From JAITVM01 sp031551135 (GTDB lineage: Bacteria; Bacillota; Clostridia; Lachnospirales; JAITVM01), in NCBI GenBank assembly GCA_031551135.1, contig JAVBOA010000039.1, positions 1 to 6,655 of the forward strand: 6,655 nt of DNA, given 5' to 3'. The notes under the pieces are model-generated. The model saw only the letters and a program-made list of their open reading frames with translations. It did no database searches and was not told the origin of the DNA. Both the position numbers and the translations under genes were made by a program. The first letter of the stretch is position 1; every line of letters starts with the position of its first letter. Shown here one piece after another: positions 5,404-6,655 of this stretch.

Positions 5404-6057
5404 ATGAGCATGAAGAATTCAATAAAACACGAAATTAATGTTATATCAGGACTCAAAATAACTTATCTAAAAGGGAGTCTATATATGTACACTAAATACT
5501 CAGATGAGGAATATTGCATGAATTTTACAAACGAAGAAATTATTAAATTTTTTCTGAATTTACTAAAACGCGATTTAGAATTAAACATCAGATTATCTTC
5601 TTCAGTAGGCAATGAAATAAATGAGAATTCAAACGAAAAAATTATGTTTGTAAGTTTTGATGGAGTTAAGGAAAATTTTTATATTAGATTTTATGAACAC
5701 CAAACATCAATTTTTATTTCGGATGAAGAATTTAATTCAAGTGGAGAATTTACGTTTAATCTGGAATTTATGTTTATTGATGATGATGCAAAAGTTGATT
5801 ATGTATCAAGCGATACACACGGAAATATTGTATATGAAGGAACTTTAAGAGATAAAACGCATAAAGAGATATTAGAATTGTTTTGTACGGTCATTAAATT
5901 GCTCAATAAAGCAGAGTCAGTTTCTGTGGAAGAAACATTTATTTCACAAGAGGGTATGCAGTATTCAAAATATAGTTACATTGTTAAAATTTTGAATGAT
6001 TCGGGAATTAAACAGAATGTTCAGCTTGAAAATATCAAGTTTATCGTTAATCAATAG
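5404..6057 (+). CDS. Hypothetical protein, 217 residues
   Basis: Not recognised. A soluble, acidic, strand-rich protein with no signal peptide or membrane helix. The first part reads ISGLKITYLKGSLYMYTKYS (14-33), which looks like paired beta strands, then FTNEEIIKFFLNLLKRDLEL (41-60), a likely amphipathic helix. A long beta-rich middle (80-150) holds FYIRFYEHQTSIFISDEEF (92-110) and an Asp triplet in FIDDDAK (124-130). A second helix KEILELFCTVIKLLNKAE (154-171) and a final strand region (187-216) follow. ATG 5404 is kept as the start because the residues before the next methionines look structured and coding-like, but it has no good ribosome binding site. ATG 5485 (residue 28) has AAGGGAG seven bases upstream and may be the true start, giving 190 residues. 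The frame is intact and long for such AT-rich DNA, so it is a real gene. It lies alone between IS remnants; an immunity- or defence-type cargo role is only a guess. Confidence 0.75.
   Translation: MSMKNSIKHEINVISGLKITYLKGSLYMYTKYSDEEYCMNFTNEEIIKFFLNLLKRDLELNIRLSSSVGNEINENSNEKIMFVSFDGVKENFYIRFYEHQTSIFISDEEFNSSGEFTFNLEFMFIDDDAKVDYVSSDTHGNIVYEGTLRDKTHKEILELFCTVIKLLNKAESVSVEETFISQEGMQYSKYSYIVKILNDSGIKQNVQLENIKFIVNQ
5471..5477 (+). promoter_or_regulatory. Ribosome binding site that challenges the start of the 217-residue gene
   Basis: AAGGGAG stands seven bases before an in-frame ATG at 5485 and is the best Shine-Dalgarno match in the right half of the window. The upstream ATGs at 5404 and 5410 have no comparable site. 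It either sets the real start at 5485 or lies by chance inside the coding sequence. Confidence 0.45.
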
Positions 6058-6100
6058 ATTTTCAAATCACTTATCGTAAAATTGTATACCTAATAAAGAA

Positions 6101-6146
6101 GGGTTCTATCTCTGTTAATCTAGATTCAGGAAGAATAGGACGACCC
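6101..6146. repeat. Imperfect inverted repeat centred on AATCTAGATT
   Basis: GGGTTCTAT at the left and ATAGGACGACCC at the right are imperfect complements around a perfect 10-base palindromic centre, AATCTAGATT (6117-6126). Pairing needs several bulges. No T-run follows, so it is not an ordinary terminator. It lies 44 bases after the stop of the 217-residue gene and downstream of the minus-strand IS4-type fragment, so it might belong to the end of that element. Confidence 0.35.
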
Positions 6147-6169
6147 TGAATGTATCGGATTTATAAGTT

Positions 6170-6205
6170 AAAAGCTCCGAGACGACTTTGTCGTTGTGCC
6201 TTTTT
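6170..6205. terminator. Terminator-like hairpin, possibly bidirectional
   Basis: AAAAG (6170-6174) and CTTTTT (6200-6205) flank a stem with perfect ACGAC-TTT-GTCGT (6182-6194) and further pairs including wobbles and an A-G mismatch. In + direction it ends with five T; in minus direction with TTTT. It could end the rightward transcript of the 217-residue gene or the leftward transcript of the IS4-type transposase remnant, between which it lies. Confidence 0.6.
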
Positions 6206-6282
6206 GGAGATTCTAAAGATCGATTTCTACTTATAATTAAATATAGTTCATCAGGCCCGTTGATTATCCATAATATTACAAT

Positions 6283-6516
6283 TTAAGTTTTAAAGGCAGA
6301 TATAAAATTAGAAAGAAAAATAAAAAGCTCGGTTTGAAATTCATTAACACGTAGACATCTTATAAATTCAATCATAGTAAGTTTGAAATAACAGCAGCTT
6401 TCTGAGCTTTTTACGAATAAAAAACGAATAATAACAAACGCTATTAATGCTGCATAAAGCTGATTAAAAACTGCATTCTTTGTTGTCCCGAATATTACTG
6501 AAAGATTTAAGTTTTG
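6283..6516 (-). pseudogene. IS4-type (DDE) transposase, C-terminal fragment
   Basis: On the minus strand the first recognisable residues are QNLNLSVIFGTTKNAVFNQL followed by YAALIAFVIIRFLF, closely matching the segment after the conserved Y-R-E-K signature in IS4-type transposases, where relatives read 'IKQNLKIKSFFGTSENAVKTQIWIALIAY'. The C-terminus then continues to a normal TAA at 6283-6285. Everything upstream, including the catalytic Asp residues and the Glu of the signature, is missing: the frame remains open to 6606, but that part is antisense to the IS5-family fragment and shows no homology. This is therefore a relic of a DNA cut-and-paste transposase, truncated at the junction with the other element. 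Confidence 0.8.
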
Positions 6517-6655
6517 CAGCAGTTGACTCTTTAGGTTATCCCGTTTATTTCGTTTTGTCGGAAGGTCAAGAAAGCGATAGTAAATTTGCCATTCCCCTAT
6601 TATCACATGTTGATATTGAAAATAGTGATGTTTTGGCTGATAAAGGTTACGACTC
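6516..6655 (+). pseudogene. IS5-family transposase fragment, running off the window
   Basis: From GCA at 6516 the + strand reads AAVDSLGYPVYFVLSEGQES and onward without a stop, ending SDVLADKGYDS at the window edge. IS5-family transposases carry 'KIHAAVDALGNP..F.LT.GQ.HD' followed about 25-30 residues later by 'LADKGYD', which holds the second catalytic Asp of the DDE triad; spacing and residues agree. The N-terminal part with the first Asp is absent, since upstream sequence belongs to an IS4-type gene in the opposite direction. Whether the C-terminus with the Glu is intact cannot be seen. Called a pseudogene because the 5' end is lost. Confidence 0.85.

Noticed and set aside
5318..5407. Short open frame reading SQFVKDVKQNTRKIILFLGH before the 217-residue gene
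   Set aside because: It has no usable start codon or ribosome binding site, and 29 codons without a stop is weak evidence here.
6517..6606. N-terminal part of the minus-strand frame 6283-6606
   Set aside because: This stretch is antisense to the IS5-family transposase fragment; IS4-type similarity starts only at about 6516.

Overview
The window looks like an accessory segment from a low-G+C Firmicute, most likely a gut-type Clostridia (Lachnospiraceae/Oscillospiraceae-like). The reasons are the AT-rich sequence, AGGTGA/GGAG-type ribosome binding sites, TTG and GTG starts, and the protein families present. No tRNA, rRNA, CRISPR array or housekeeping gene is visible. The organism assignment is inference.

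Left part (79-1684): a large serine recombinase of the kind carried by conjugative and mobilisable elements. It is broken twice, by a TAA stop at codon 41 and by a frameshift near 1062-1067, and is followed by a strong rho-independent terminator. The catalytic Ser35 lies before the stop, so no downstream restart could give an active enzyme.

Middle part (1685-4240): small cargo genes, all on the + strand. They are an unrecognised 124-residue protein from a TTG start, a two-gene unit of a PhnB-like VOC protein and a RimJ/RimL-type GNAT acetyltransferase three bases apart, and a complete Phd-Doc toxin-antitoxin pair with overlapping genes, its own promoter-like sequence and textbook ribosome binding sites. 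A stretch of decayed coding scraps and a terminator follow.

Right part (4240-6655): two very AT-rich unrecognised genes (142 and 217 residues) sit among transposon debris. The debris consists of an antisense piece of an IS21-family IstA transposase (about 5067-5162), the C-terminal end of an IS4-type transposase on the minus strand (6283-6516), and, abutting it, an IS5-family transposase fragment on the + strand that runs off the window (6516-6655).

Overall this reads as a mobile-element remnant whose own mobility genes are dead while several cargo genes remain open. The only complete system I can name with confidence is Phd-Doc. The two unrecognised AT-rich genes and the fragments upstream of 4369 could be leftovers of a polymorphic toxin/immunity locus, but that is a hypothesis and not something the sequence proves.
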